The position numbers were made by a program, and so were the translations under genes. Under the pieces are notes generated by a model. That model was not told the origin of the DNA and did no database searches. It worked only from the letters and a program-made list of their open reading frames with translations. A stretch of 64,000 bases of DNA. Origin: Corynebacterium atypicum (GTDB lineage: Bacteria > Actinomycetota > Actinomycetes > Mycobacteriales > Mycobacteriaceae). This document shows positions 1-9,532 of the stretch, one piece after another. Each line of letters begins with the position of its first letter. Within the stretch, counting starts at the first letter, position 1. The stretch covers positions 310,001 to 374,000 of the forward strand of contig NZ_CP008944.1 in the NCBI RefSeq assembly GCF_000732945.1. Reading direction: 5' to 3'.

Positions 1-532
1 TGGAATCCTCGAAGCGGCGGCCGAGCGCCATCGCGGCGACGGGGCGGACCATACGCTCGGCGGCGAGGTACGTCAGCAGTACGACGACGGCCCCGGCCAG
101 CGTGGTAGCGACGCCGATGGCTAGGGCCAGCCGCCCCGAGGTCGACGCCGCGACAGAGACGGCGATGATGATCCCGATCGCCCACACGATGGCGCAGACG
201 GCCGCCTGGTAGACGGGCAGGCGCAGCACCAAAACGCGCACCATGTTCGGGTCGTGATCGTCGGGCGCGCGCTGCCACTCGAGCACCGGGCGGAACATTA
301 AGAGCGTGACCACGGCGCCAATGACCACAGCAAACACGATGTAGGCGGCGCCTATGGTGGGCAGATCCGTCGCCTCTGAGGCGAAGTGGGCGATCTCCGG
401 CATGGGAATGAGGAACCGAACAAACGCCATGATCGCCAGCGCGCCGAGGACGTTCATGCCCAGCACGGCGACTGCATAGAGGGGCCACGAGGTGGTCCAC
501 ACCCAGCGCAGCGCGCGTAGCAGTCGTCTCAT
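1..532 (-). CDS. Membrane adenylate cyclase, N-terminal part (runs off window)
   Basis: Only the first 177 codons lie inside the window; the gene continues beyond base 1. The translation starts MRRLLRALRWVW and shows about five or six hydrophobic segments, ending in LLTYLAAERMVRPVAAMALG, which looks like the last helix running into a HAMP linker. This matches the six-helix plus HAMP plus class III cyclase layout of Rv3645-type enzymes, which make cAMP from ATP at the membrane. The position beside a divergent delta' gene is the order I recall for M. tuberculosis Rv3645/Rv3644c and C. glutamicum cyaB. The cyclase domain itself is not visible, so the call rests on the membrane part and synteny. 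Confidence 0.7.
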   Translation of the reverse strand, partial: MRRLLRALRWVWTTSWPLYAVAVLGMNVLGALAIMAFVRFLIPMPEIAHFASEATDLPTIGAAYIVFAVVIGAVVTLLMFRPVLEWQRAPDDHDPNMVRVLVLRLPVYQAAVCAIVWAIGIIIAVSVAASTSGRLALAIGVATTLAGAVVVLLTYLAAERMVRPVAAMALGRRFEDS

Positions 533-606
533 GTTCTCCCACTTTAACGGGGCCGAGGCAGTTGTGGGCATTAACCCGGCAGCGGCAGTGAGTTAGGGTG
601 AGCACT

Positions 607-1896
607 GTGCAGCAGACATCGATGCCGGCGGATTCCGGCCCCGTCTTTGCGGCGCTTGCCGACGCCCCGCGGGTACGCGACCTTGTCAGCGCCGCGGCGT
701 GGGCGGCGCGCAGCCAAGTCGGAGGGGTTCCCCCGGGCCGCGGTGCCCCCGGGGCGTCGATAGTCGACGCGGGGCGGTCGATGGGTACAGACGCTGCGAT
801 GACGCACTCCTGGCTTATCACCGGCGCGCCCGGTTCGGGGCGCACCGAGGTGGCGCGGGCGTTTGCCGCAGCGCTGGAGTGCACCGACCCGCAGCGACCT
901 GGCTGCGGGCAGTGCGCGGCCTGCCAGGCGGTGCTCGCCCGGGCGCACACCGACGTCGTCGAGATCGCGCCGGAGGGATTGAGCATCAGCGTGGAGACTG
1001 TGCGCGAGGAGATCGTCGGGCGCGCAGAGACGCTGCCCACGGTGGGCAGCTGGCGGGTGGTTATTGTGCACGACGCGGATCGGCTCTCGCCCGCGGCAGC
1101 CGACGCGCTGCTCAAGACCGTTGAAGAGCCCGCGCCGCGCACCGTGCTGTTTTTCTGCGCGCCGTCGACTGACCCGGAGGATTTCTCGGTGACCCTGCGC
1201 TCGCGCTGCCGGCACATCTACGTGCCACCGCCCTCGGTCGACCGGATCGTGCGGATCCTCACGTCTGAAGAAGGCGCGAGCGAGCCGGACGCGCGGCTGG
1301 CCGCACTCGCCTCCTTGCGGCACATCGGCCGGGCTCGCCGCCTGGTCACCCGGCCAGAGATGCAGCGCCGTCGGGCCCGCGTCTTGCGCCTCGCCGAGCT
1401 CATCGGGCACGGCGATGTTGCCTTCCGGGAGGCGGGGCAGCTGTTCCAGGCCATTAAAAGCGAGACCGCCGACGATTTTGCTGACGCCGACGCCGAGGAG
1501 AAAGCCGTTTTGGAGCGCTCCCTGGGCATGGGCGGGCGCGGAAAAGGGGTGCAGAAGTCTCTGCGCGGCTCCGCGGGGGCGGTGCGTGACCTAGAAAAGC
1601 AGCAAAAGAGGCGCAAGACGCGTCGCGAGCGCGACCTGTTGGACCTGTCTCTGGTGGATCTCACGGGGCTCTACCGGGATGCATTCCTGCTCTCCTGCGG
1701 GGCGCGGCTGGCCCCGACGCATCCCGATTTTCAGGGCCTGGCCCAGGAGCTGGCGACCTCGGTTTCCCCGCAGGGCCTGGTGGCTTGCCTCGACGCGATC
1801 GCTCTGTGCCGGCGGCACATTACCCAGAATGTGGGGCTGTCGATTGCTGTGGACGGGATGATCGGGCGGCTGCGTCTGGCCTATGGGGTGCGCTGA
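607..1896 (+). CDS. holB: DNA polymerase III subunit delta'
   Basis: Clamp-loader subunit that helps place the beta clamp on primed DNA. A nucleotide-binding loop GAPGSGRT (residues about 73-80, Arg where Lys is usual), a four-cysteine zinc module (Cys 92, 100, 103, 106) and an SRC-type arginine-finger motif (LRSRCRHI) are visible. Start choice: a -10 like TAGGGT (594-599) ends seven bases before GTG 607, which would give a leaderless mRNA. GTG 598 and ATG 622 are in-frame alternatives. A segment rich in Gly/Pro (about residues 38-50) lies just before the ATPase core. The divergent neighbour is the adenylate cyclase; tRNA-Thr follows downstream. Confidence 0.9.
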   Translation: MQQTSMPADSGPVFAALADAPRVRDLVSAAAWAARSQVGGVPPGRGAPGASIVDAGRSMGTDAAMTHSWLITGAPGSGRTEVARAFAAALECTDPQRPGCGQCAACQAVLARAHTDVVEIAPEGLSISVETVREEIVGRAETLPTVGSWRVVIVHDADRLSPAAADALLKTVEEPAPRTVLFFCAPSTDPEDFSVTLRSRCRHIYVPPPSVDRIVRILTSEEGASEPDARLAALASLRHIGRARRLVTRPEMQRRRARVLRLAELIGHGDVAFREAGQLFQAIKSETADDFADADAEEKAVLERSLGMGGRGKGVQKSLRGSAGAVRDLEKQQKRRKTRRERDLLDLSLVDLTGLYRDAFLLSCGARLAPTHPDFQGLAQELATSVSPQGLVACLDAIALCRRHITQNVGLSIAVDGMIGRLRLAYGVR

Positions 1897-1964
1897 TGGC
1901 GTGCTGATTTCGGGCACAGGCCGCCTTTTGCTATGCTCTCTTCCCGTGCCTTAGACAACGTGGG

Positions 1965-1978
1965 TAAAAACGTTTTTA
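1965..1978. promoter_or_regulatory. 14-bp perfect palindrome upstream of tRNA-Thr
   Basis: TAAAAACGTTTTTA is a perfect inverted repeat seven bases before the tRNA 5' end. A -10-like TATGCT sits at 1932-1937. It could be an operator, a processing signal or chance in an AT-rich patch; no function can be assigned. Confidence 0.35.
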
Positions 1979-1985
1979 AGGTCAT

Positions 1986-2058
1986 GCCGCCTTAGCTCAG
2001 TCGGTAGAGCGATTCACTCGTAATGAATAGGTCGCGAGTTCGATTCTCGCAGGCGGCT
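1986..2058 (+). tRNA. tRNA-Thr (anticodon CGU)
   Basis: Full cloverleaf: acceptor arms GCCGCCT/AGGCGGC, D-arm TAGCTCAGTCGGTAGAGC, anticodon stem ATTCA/TGAAT around loop CTCGTAA (anticodon CGT), T-arm GCGAG-TTCGATT-CTCGC. The discriminator is T and no CCA is encoded. Confidence 0.97.
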
Positions 2059-2065
2059 CCGGTAG

Positions 2066-2099
2066 AAGGCCCGGCCAGCACCCGCTGGCCGGGCCTTCG
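2066..2099 (+). terminator. Intrinsic terminator after tRNA-Thr
   Basis: A 14-bp perfect stem (2066-2079 with 2084-2097) closes a four-base loop ACCC. The U-tract is poor, but the stem is very stable and sits eight bases after the tRNA. Confidence 0.75.
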
Positions 2100-2294
2100 T
2101 GTCTGTCCTCCCTCCCCCTACTGGTCGAGATCAGTACGTCGAGAGCTCGGTTCCTTTCGACGTTTGGGCCGTAAATTCTACGGCGTTCTTCCGACGTTGC
2201 GGTCTCGACGTTGTGGTCTCGACGTTGGCGGGGTGGCTGCCGGCTGTGCAGGGGGAGCGGTGGGGTGGTTATGAGGTGGCTCATAGTAAGCGGA
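2100..2294. other. Intergenic stretch between tRNA terminator and glycosidase promoter
   Basis: I see no convincing gene. It holds three units of a 14-bp tandem repeat (2192-2233) and scattered CGACGTT copies; short ORFs on either strand lack ribosome binding sites or recognisable content. Confidence 0.5.
2192..2233. repeat. 14-bp tandem repeat with CGACGTTG core
   Basis: CGACGTTG occurs at 2192, 2206 and 2220, exactly 14 bases apart; the last two units share GGTCTCGACGTTG. A related CGACGTTTG lies at 2158. The array may be iteron-like protein binding sites or a simple duplication. Confidence 0.6.
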
Positions 2295-2356
2295 TTGATG
2301 TTTTACGTACCCTGGAGAGGATAAGGATGGGCGATGGTCTCCGCCACGGCGGAGAC
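2295..2356 (+). promoter_or_regulatory. Candidate promoter and operator of the GH3 gene
   Basis: TTGATG (2295-2300) and GATAAG (2320-2325) are a plausible but weak promoter pair with a 19-bp spacer. Downstream, GTCTCCGCC (2337-2345) and GGCGGAGAC (2348-2356) are perfect 9-bp inverted arms separated by AC. The repeat ends two bases before the ribosome binding site GGGAGG (2359-2364), so it could be an operator or an mRNA hairpin limiting translation. Confidence 0.45.
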
Positions 2357-2375
2357 GTGGGAGGCGTAGAGCATC

Positions 2376-4433
2376 ATGGCCAATGAGCAGGAAAAAGGCG
2401 CGCAAAAAGAGCAGCCTGAGGTAGTCAGCCGGGCTGGAAAGATTATTGAGGTCGATGGGCTGAAGTTCCGCGATCTCAACGGAAATGGAACCCTCGAGCC
2501 TTACGAGGATTGGCGGTTGAGCCCGCAGGAGCGTGCCCGCGACCTGGTCGCGCGCATGACCATGGAAGAGAAAGCGGGCATGATGATCATCGGCTCGCAC
2601 TACCCCGCAGGTTCGCATTTCTTGCCCGAGCCGGACGATTCACGGGTGCTCAATGAGAAAGATGTCTGGCGGGAGAACAACCCGATCACCGGGCAGCCAT
2701 ATCCGAAGCCGGTGCTCGTTACCTCGGCCACGAAAACGGCTCTCAACGAGAGGTTCCAGCACTACTTCATCGTGCGCGACAACCTGCAGCCTCGAGAGTT
2801 GGCCGAGTGGACCAATGCGGTGCAAGAAGCCGCGGAGCAGACCCGCCTGGGGCTTCCGGTGGTGTTTGCCTCGAATCCGCGCAACCACGTCGCATTGGTC
2901 GCGCAGTTTGGCGTCAACGAGTCTGCCGGGGTGTTTTCGGAGTGGCCCGGAGAGCTCGGCCTGGCTGCCTTGCGTGACCTTGAGCTCGTCGAGGAGTTCG
3001 GCCGGATGATCGCTCGTGAGTGGCGGGCAGCCGGCATCCACAAGCTATACGGCTACATGGCGGACTTGCCTACTGAGCCGCGCTGGTCGCGTTTTAGCGG
3101 CACGTTCGGCGAGGATGTCGACATGGTGACGCAGTACATCGGCGCCATTGTGCGCGGAATGCAGGGCGAACACCTGGGCCGGCACTCGGTGGCTACCACC
3201 ATTAAGCACTTCCCGGGCGGCGGGGTGCGCATGGACGGCCACGACCCGCACTTCGAGTGGGGCCAGTCCAACGAGTATCCCACCAAGGGCTCTCTAGCTA
3301 AGTACCACCTGCCGCCGTTTAAGGCGGCTATCGAGGCCGGGACGGCGTCCATCATGCCGTACTATGCCAAGCCGGTGAATACCTCGGTCGAGCAGCTGCC
3401 CAAACAGTTGTGGAAGTCGGAGCAGGAGCAGTTCGACGAGCGTTCGTTTGCGTACAACACCGCCCTGATCGAGGGCCTGCTGCGCAAGGAGATGGGTTTT
3501 AGCGGCTACGTGAACTCTGATTCTGGCGTGATCGATGCGATGCCTTGGGGCGTGGAGTCGCTCAGTGAGCCGGAGCGCTTTGCTGACGCCGTGCGCGCTG
3601 GCACCGACATTTTCTCCGACATGTCTGACCCATCCGACCTGGTGGCTGCGGTGGAGTCGGGCAAGCTGGATGAGAGTGAGCTTGACTCTCACGTCGAGCG
3701 CCTCGTCCAGGAGATGGTGCTTTTGGGGCTGCTCGAGGATCCATACGTGGACGAGGACGCGGCTGAGCGTGAGGTCGGTGGCGAAGAGCCGGTGGCGCTG
3801 GGCAACCGCACGCAGCGGCGCTCTGTGACTTTGCTGCGCGGGGACAAGGAGCTTCTCCCACTTGATCGGGACACTTCCCCGCTCATCTACGTCAAGGTGA
3901 CGGGCCGGGTGGGCCCGGCTGAGGTAGAAGACAAGCTCAAGGGTGCTATCGGCAAGATTTGGCCGACGGCGCACGTCACCGAGCACGTCGAGGACGCGGA
4001 CTTTGCCATCATCTGGGCCCGGCCGGAGATCAGGCTCTTTGAGGATGATCAGGAGGGCTTCGACTTGAGCCTGGATCCGCGTGCCGCCGGTGTTGACGTC
4101 GATCAGGTTCAGCAGATCGAGCGGGTCTGCCCGACGATCCTGGCGGTGGAGATGACTAACCCGTGGCTTCTCCGCGAGATCGAGCCTGGTGCTCGCGCCG
4201 TGGTGGCCACCTTCGCGGTGACGCCGGAGAACCTGCTGCGCTCGCTGGCTGGCCAGGATGGCGGCCCGCAGGGTGTGCTTCCGATGACGCTGCCCGCCTC
4301 GGAGAAGGCCATTAAGGATTCCCCACGCGATGTGCCCGGCGTGGATTGCGGCCCGGAGTACGCCTATCAGGATCGTGAGGGTTCGGTTTACGTCTTGGGC
4401 TATGGCCGGAGATTTGAAAACTATTCCTATTAG
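2376..4433 (+). CDS. Glycoside hydrolase family 3 protein (beta-glucosidase-like)
   Basis: 685 residues. An N-terminal loop DLNGNGTLEPYE followed by a conserved RMTMEEKAGMM segment, a TIM-barrel block KHFPGGG, and GFSGYVNSDSG with the likely nucleophile Asp 382 identify GH3, followed by a GH3 C-terminal domain. Such enzymes release terminal sugars from beta-glucosides or related glycans. No signal peptide or membrane segment is seen, so the protein is probably cytoplasmic and the substrate unknown. The ATG has a good site (GGGAGG). It lies between tRNA-Thr and mscR, where I do not recall such a gene in C. glutamicum, so lateral acquisition beside the tRNA is possible. Confidence 0.87.
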   Translation: MANEQEKGAQKEQPEVVSRAGKIIEVDGLKFRDLNGNGTLEPYEDWRLSPQERARDLVARMTMEEKAGMMIIGSHYPAGSHFLPEPDDSRVLNEKDVWRENNPITGQPYPKPVLVTSATKTALNERFQHYFIVRDNLQPRELAEWTNAVQEAAEQTRLGLPVVFASNPRNHVALVAQFGVNESAGVFSEWPGELGLAALRDLELVEEFGRMIAREWRAAGIHKLYGYMADLPTEPRWSRFSGTFGEDVDMVTQYIGAIVRGMQGEHLGRHSVATTIKHFPGGGVRMDGHDPHFEWGQSNEYPTKGSLAKYHLPPFKAAIEAGTASIMPYYAKPVNTSVEQLPKQLWKSEQEQFDERSFAYNTALIEGLLRKEMGFSGYVNSDSGVIDAMPWGVESLSEPERFADAVRAGTDIFSDMSDPSDLVAAVESGKLDESELDSHVERLVQEMVLLGLLEDPYVDEDAAEREVGGEEPVALGNRTQRRSVTLLRGDKELLPLDRDTSPLIYVKVTGRVGPAEVEDKLKGAIGKIWPTAHVTEHVEDADFAIIWARPEIRLFEDDQEGFDLSLDPRAAGVDVDQVQQIERVCPTILAVEMTNPWLLREIEPGARAVVATFAVTPENLLRSLAGQDGGPQGVLPMTLPASEKAIKDSPRDVPGVDCGPEYAYQDREGSVYVLGYGRRFENYSY

Positions 4434-4503
4434 GCGAGGTCAGGGCGGTCGCCGGTAATCTCGGGCTTAAGTGCAACACGCGAAAAGATCGGAGTGTGAA
4501 ACG

Positions 4504-5598
4504 ATGAGCCAGACCGTTACCGGGGTAATCGCCCGCGCTAAGGGAGCCGAGGTCGAACAAGTCGATGTGGTCATCCCGGACCCGGGCCCCAACGACGTCG
4601 TGGTCAAGATTGAGGCCTGCGGGGTGTGCCACACCGACCTGGCCTACCGCGACGGGGATATCGAGGATGCCTACCCCTTCCTGCTGGGCCACGAGGCCGC
4701 GGGGCGAGTGGAGGCGATAGGCGAGCGGGTCACCCATGTTGCAGAGGGCGACTTTGTGATCCTCAACTGGCGCGCGGTCTGCGGGGAGTGCCGGGCGTGC
4801 CGCCGCGGCGAGCCGCAGTACTGTTTTGCCACTTTCAACGCCTCGAAGAAGATGACGTTGGCTGATGGCACGGAGCTCACCCCGGCGCTGGGGATTGGCG
4901 CTTTCGCGGAGAAGACCTTGGTCCACGAGGGGCAGTGCACCAAGGTGAATCCGCAAGAGGACCCGGCTGCGGCGGGTCTTTTGGGCTGCGGCGTTATGGC
5001 CGGCCTCGGAGCTGCGGTGAATACGGGTGCGGTGAAGCGCGGCGAGTCGGTCGCGGTGTTTGGCCTCGGCGGGGTCGGCATGGCTGCGGTGGCGGGCGCG
5101 AGCGCGAATAATGCCACCACGATCATCGCGGTGGACGTGGATAGCAAGAAGCTCGATTGGGCCCGCGAGTTTGGCGCTACGGAGACGATCGACTCGTCGG
5201 AGCTGTCCGAGGACGAGGTCATCGCGAAGGTGCGCGAGTTGACTGGCGGCTTCGGGGCCGACGTGACTATCGACGCCGTGGGTATCCAACCGACGTGGCG
5301 GCAGGCGTTCTATTCCCGCGACCACGCCGGGCGCATGGTGATGGTGGGTGTTCCCAATCTGACGAACAAGATCGAGGTGCCCGCAATCGACTTCTATTCT
5401 CGCGGCGGCTCGCTGAAGCCGGCGTGGTATGGGGACTGCCTCCCGGAGCGCGACTTCCCGGCCTTTGTGGATCTGCGCCTCTCCGGGCGCTTCCCGTTGG
5501 ATAAGTTCGTCTCTGAGCGGATCGGCCTGGGCGAGGTGGAGCAGGCTTTCGCCACGATGAAGGCCGGCGACGTGTTGCGCTCGGTGGTGGTGTTCTGA
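4504..5598 (+). CDS. mscR: S-(hydroxymethyl)mycothiol dehydrogenase
   Basis: Zinc- and NAD-dependent alcohol dehydrogenase, 364 residues. Catalytic zinc ligands lie in CGVCHTD (Cys 42) and GHEAAG (His 63); structural zinc cysteines are 93, 96, 99 and 107. The Rossmann loop is GLGGVGMAA. The family oxidises the mycothiol adduct of formaldehyde and probably reduces nitrosomycothiol. ATG 4504 is preferred over GTG 4471 because GGAG (4491-4494) is correctly placed. It is translationally coupled to the following hydrolase by a TGATG overlap, the same pair as adhE/cg0388 in C. glutamicum. Confidence 0.92.
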   Translation: MSQTVTGVIARAKGAEVEQVDVVIPDPGPNDVVVKIEACGVCHTDLAYRDGDIEDAYPFLLGHEAAGRVEAIGERVTHVAEGDFVILNWRAVCGECRACRRGEPQYCFATFNASKKMTLADGTELTPALGIGAFAEKTLVHEGQCTKVNPQEDPAAAGLLGCGVMAGLGAAVNTGAVKRGESVAVFGLGGVGMAAVAGASANNATTIIAVDVDSKKLDWAREFGATETIDSSELSEDEVIAKVRELTGGFGADVTIDAVGIQPTWRQAFYSRDHAGRMVMVGVPNLTNKIEVPAIDFYSRGGSLKPAWYGDCLPERDFPAFVDLRLSGRFPLDKFVSERIGLGEVEQAFATMKAGDVLRSVVVF

Positions 5599-6233
5599 TG
5601 GCGCACAAAGATCTGCGCATTGATCACGCGGAGACGTCGGGGACTTTTAAGCCCGACGGTGGCGAGTGGGAGGTGGATAACAACATCTGGCTCGTCGGCG
5701 ACGATAGTGAGGTTTTTATTATCGACGCCGCGCATGACGCCGCCCCGATTCTGGCGGCGGTGGATGAGCGCACCGTGCGCGGGATTATTTGCACGCACGC
5801 GCACAACGATCACATCAATGCGGTGCCGGAGCTGCTTTCCCACCTCGATTGCCCGGTGTGGGTGCATCCGGGTGACCAGATGCTCTGGGATGAGACGCTG
5901 CCCGACGTTAAGCATGAGAACTTGGAGGACGGCCAGGTATTCGATATCGCCGGCACCCAGATGAAGGTGCTCAATACGCCGGGGCATTCCCCGGGGTCGT
6001 GTTGCTTGTACCTTCCGGAGGCTGATGAGCTGTTCTCGGGCGATACGCTCTTCCCGGGCGGGCCGGGGGCGACGGGACGGTCCTACAGCTCTTTCGATAC
6101 GATCATCGACTCGCTCAAGACGTCCGTACTGGAGCTGCCGCCGCAGACCACTGTGCGCACCGGCCACGGGGAGCACACGAGTGTGGGCGCGGAGGCGCCG
6201 CACCTTGAGGAGTGGATACGCAGGGGATACTAA
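5598..6233 (+). CDS. Metallo-beta-lactamase fold hydrolase, likely formylmycothiol hydrolase
   Basis: 211 residues. The metal site THAHNDH (His 67, His 69, Asp 71, His 72), GHSPGS (His 130), Asp 149 in SGDT and His 190 in TGHGE form the complete set for a binuclear glyoxalase II type enzyme. Its start overlaps the stop of mscR, so the two are co-translated. By context it probably hydrolyses the formyl-mycothiol thioester made by MscR; this substrate is inferred. Confidence 0.85.
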   Translation: MAHKDLRIDHAETSGTFKPDGGEWEVDNNIWLVGDDSEVFIIDAAHDAAPILAAVDERTVRGIICTHAHNDHINAVPELLSHLDCPVWVHPGDQMLWDETLPDVKHENLEDGQVFDIAGTQMKVLNTPGHSPGSCCLYLPEADELFSGDTLFPGGPGATGRSYSSFDTIIDSLKTSVLELPPQTTVRTGHGEHTSVGAEAPHLEEWIRRGY

Positions 6234-6438
6234 CCGTTGCTCGCCGCGTTCGGAGGATTTGAGCGCGGCGGAGACCACGATGCGAGAAATCCACACTCCG
6301 GGTGGCGCTCAACGTCTTTGTCGTGGCCTGGGCTTTGGCATCTAGCAGGGGTGGCCCCGGATAGACAGCCAGGTAGTGCGTGGGCCGGAGGAGCGACGTG
6401 CTGCGGCCAAGCCTCGGGCGCGGCTGAGCCGGGCGGAT

Positions 6439-7395
<957 letters not shown>

Positions 7396-7404
7396 GCCGC
7401 GGCC

Positions 7405-8412
7405 CTAGTCTTGAGCGGGCGCGCCCGCCTTGTCTAGCTGGGCGTCGATAGTCTTTGCCAGCTCGTCGGCGGGTAGCGCGCCAGAGACAACCTTGTCGCC
7501 GATGAGGAAGGTTGGGGTGCCGTTGACGCCGAGCATGGAGCCTACGGCCAGCGCGCGGTCGACGGTGGCGCCGTATGTTCCGTCCTCGACCTCGTGGCGG
7601 AACCTGTCGAGGTCTTGGACCCCGGCCTGCCGTGCGAATCCCACGAGGTCCTCGAGCGAGTTGTTGGGGTGGCCCTGCTTGTCCTTGGCTGCAGCGTAGA
7701 GCTCGTGCTTGAACTCCCAGAACTTTCCCTGGGCGGCGGCCGCACGGCCGGCCTGGGCCGCAAGGTGCGCGTTGGGCCCGTTGATGGGCATGTCGTTCCA
7801 CTCGAGCCGGACTTTGCCTGAAGTGACGTAGCGCTCCAGGATTTCCGGTTCGGTCTGGTTGGCGTAGACGGCGCAGAACGGGCATTCGAAGTCAGAGAAC
7901 TCGCTGATGACTACCGGGGCGTCGACCGGACCGAGGGCGAAGGGGTCGCCGTCGATCCGCCGCGGGATGTCCTGCAGGCCGGTGAGGGTGTTGCCGGGTC
8001 CGACGATGTGCGCTGCCTGGGTCTGCTGGGCCTTCGTTTGGGCCTGCCAGTAGCCCAGGCCCCAGCTAGCCACGCCCACTGCAGCCAGTAGCGCGATCGC
8101 GGAGACTACGGCGATCCAGCCCCACGAGCTGCTCAGCCGCGATGGCTGTGGCTGCGCTTCCTCCGTCTCCGGGGCATTCGAGCTCTCCGGGACCTGGGCC
8201 TCCGAGGCTTGGGCATCTGCCGCCGGAGTCTCTGCGCCCGAATGCGCCGCCGGGGCGTCTGCACCCGATTCGGCTGCCGGGGCCGCGGCCTGCGCCTTGC
8301 TCGCTTCGCCGGTCGTGGGCTCGCCGTGGCCTGCAGCGTTGCTAGCGCCCGCGGCGTCGCCGATGTCTTCGCCTGCGCCCTCGTTCGGGGCGGATTTGTC
8401 TGTGCTCGTCAT
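7405..8412 (-). CDS. Membrane-anchored DsbA-like thiol-disulfide oxidoreductase
   Basis: 335 residues. Residues 1-95 are an Ala/Glu/Pro-rich cytoplasmic tail, 98-121 a single membrane helix, and the outer part a DsbA-type thioredoxin domain with active site CPFC (177-180) in EFSDFECPFC. It would form or shuffle disulfides in secreted proteins. Its ATG overlaps the stop of the DUF2304 gene by four bases, making it the last gene of the six-gene minus-strand operon. Whether it equals the corynebacterial oxidase MdbA cannot be decided here. Confidence 0.85.
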   Translation of the reverse strand: MTSTDKSAPNEGAGEDIGDAAGASNAAGHGEPTTGEASKAQAAAPAAESGADAPAAHSGAETPAADAQASEAQVPESSNAPETEEAQPQPSRLSSSWGWIAVVSAIALLAAVGVASWGLGYWQAQTKAQQTQAAHIVGPGNTLTGLQDIPRRIDGDPFALGPVDAPVVISEFSDFECPFCAVYANQTEPEILERYVTSGKVRLEWNDMPINGPNAHLAAQAGRAAAAQGKFWEFKHELYAAAKDKQGHPNNSLEDLVGFARQAGVQDLDRFRHEVEDGTYGATVDRALAVGSMLGVNGTPTFLIGDKVVSGALPADELAKTIDAQLDKAGAPAQD

Positions 8413-8801
8413 GCGTCCTCGCTCTGGGTAGTCGGTTTGTGCGCGGCGGGCCGTGCACCGTCCTGTTCCGGCGGCACCGCGCTGCGCAGCGCGATGGCGC
8501 GGGCCAGCCGCGCGTAGCGTAGCTCGGTCTCGCGGAAACGCACCCAGGCGGAGACGGTGGTGAACATGAACGCCACCACCAGGCCGTAGAGCAGGAGATC
8601 GGTGCCGCGGGAAACCCCGACCCAGTTGGCCACCACGGTCAGATCGTCCGGGCGCAGAACCGCCCAGATGGCGACCAAGAAAAAGACGAGGAAAAAGAGC
8701 TTGGCGTCGGCCTTGGCCCGGGCCTTGCGCCGGTTGCTAAACAAGTACCAGACCAAGCCGAAGGTGGCGGCCAGCAATAGGATCTGCATCACGATGGTCA
8801 C
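8409..8801 (-). CDS. DUF2304 family membrane protein
   Basis: 130 residues with three hydrophobic segments in the first 85 residues and a basic C-terminal tail. DUF2304 proteins are commonly encoded next to dolichyl-phosphate-mannose-synthase-like glycosyltransferases and may be their membrane partner. Here it overlaps the upstream glycosyltransferase by four bases and the downstream DsbA-like gene by four bases, so the three are translationally coupled. Confidence 0.82.
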   Translation of the reverse strand: MTIVMQILLLAATFGLVWYLFSNRRKARAKADAKLFFLVFFLVAIWAVLRPDDLTVVANWVGVSRGTDLLLYGLVVAFMFTTVSAWVRFRETELRYARLARAIALRSAVPPEQDGARPAAHKPTTQSEDA

Positions 8802-9511
8802 GATAACCTCCTTGCCACGAGCTCGTCGGCGAGGATGTTGACCCCGTTGATCAGCGACTGCCCCTTGGACATGGAGTACTCCGTGTACAAAATGTCCACC
8901 GGTTCTTCGGCGACCTTCCAGTCGAGTTTGTCCATGAGGGCGACGAACTCGCTGGCGTGCGACATCCCGTTCATACGCAGGTTGAGCTCTTCGGCGACCT
9001 TGCGGTTGAAGGCCCGCAGGCCGTTATGGGCGTCGGTAAGCCCGAGCCGACGGGTGCGCGGCGAGAGCGCCACCACCGTCTTCAGCACAATCCGTTTGAT
9101 GAACGGCACTTGGTCGTCCGCGCGCGGCGGGCGGCCAAAGCGGGTACCCACCACGATGTCGATGTCCTCCTCGCGCAGCCGGGAGACCATCCGTACCACG
9201 TCCTTGACCTGGTGCTGGCCGTCGGCGTCGAAGGTGACAAAATACTGGGCCCCGGGCTGCATCCGCGCGTACTCGACCCCGGTCTGGATCGCTGCCCCCT
9301 GCCCGAGGTTAACCGGGTGGCGCACTAGGTGCGCGCCCGCACGGTGGATCTCCGCACCGGAGTTATCGGCAGAACCGTCGTCGACGGCGACGATGTTCGG
9401 GAACGTCTCGCGCGCGTTCTCGATTACGCTGCGGATGACGGCTCCCTCGTTATAGCAGGGGATAATCAGCCAGGTATCCGCGTATGCCGCGGGCTTGGGG
9501 GGCAGGCTCAT
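8798..9511 (-). CDS. Family 2 glycosyltransferase (polyprenyl-phosphate sugar synthase-like)
   Basis: 237 residues, GT-A fold. The motifs WLIIPCYNEG, VAVDDGS (about 42-48) and TFDADGQH (Asp 94, Asp 96 metal binding) match DPM1-like enzymes that move a sugar from a nucleotide donor to a lipid phosphate at the inner face of the membrane. No C-terminal membrane helices are present, and the coupled DUF2304 gene probably supplies the anchor. The sugar is unknown. Confidence 0.88.
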   Translation of the reverse strand: MSLPPKPAAYADTWLIIPCYNEGAVIRSVIENARETFPNIVAVDDGSADNSGAEIHRAGAHLVRHPVNLGQGAAIQTGVEYARMQPGAQYFVTFDADGQHQVKDVVRMVSRLREEDIDIVVGTRFGRPPRADDQVPFIKRIVLKTVVALSPRTRRLGLTDAHNGLRAFNRKVAEELNLRMNGMSHASEFVALMDKLDWKVAEEPVDILYTEYSMSKGQSLINGVNILADELVARRLS

Positions 9512-9532
9512 GGTCTCCTTCCGGCTCGGCGC

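Noticed and set aside
571..1410. Long minus-strand open frame opposite holB
   Set aside because: Arg/Gly/Pro-rich composition of a GC-rich antisense shadow; the plus-strand frame has clear delta' motifs.
2178..2618. Minus-strand open frame of 146 codons between tRNA-Thr and the glycosidase
   Set aside because: Overlaps the glycosidase start, has no ribosome binding site and no resemblance to a family.
6280..6345. 21-codon ORF between the hydrolase and epimerase genes
   Set aside because: No ribosome binding site and no hydrophobic or charged pattern; likely chance.
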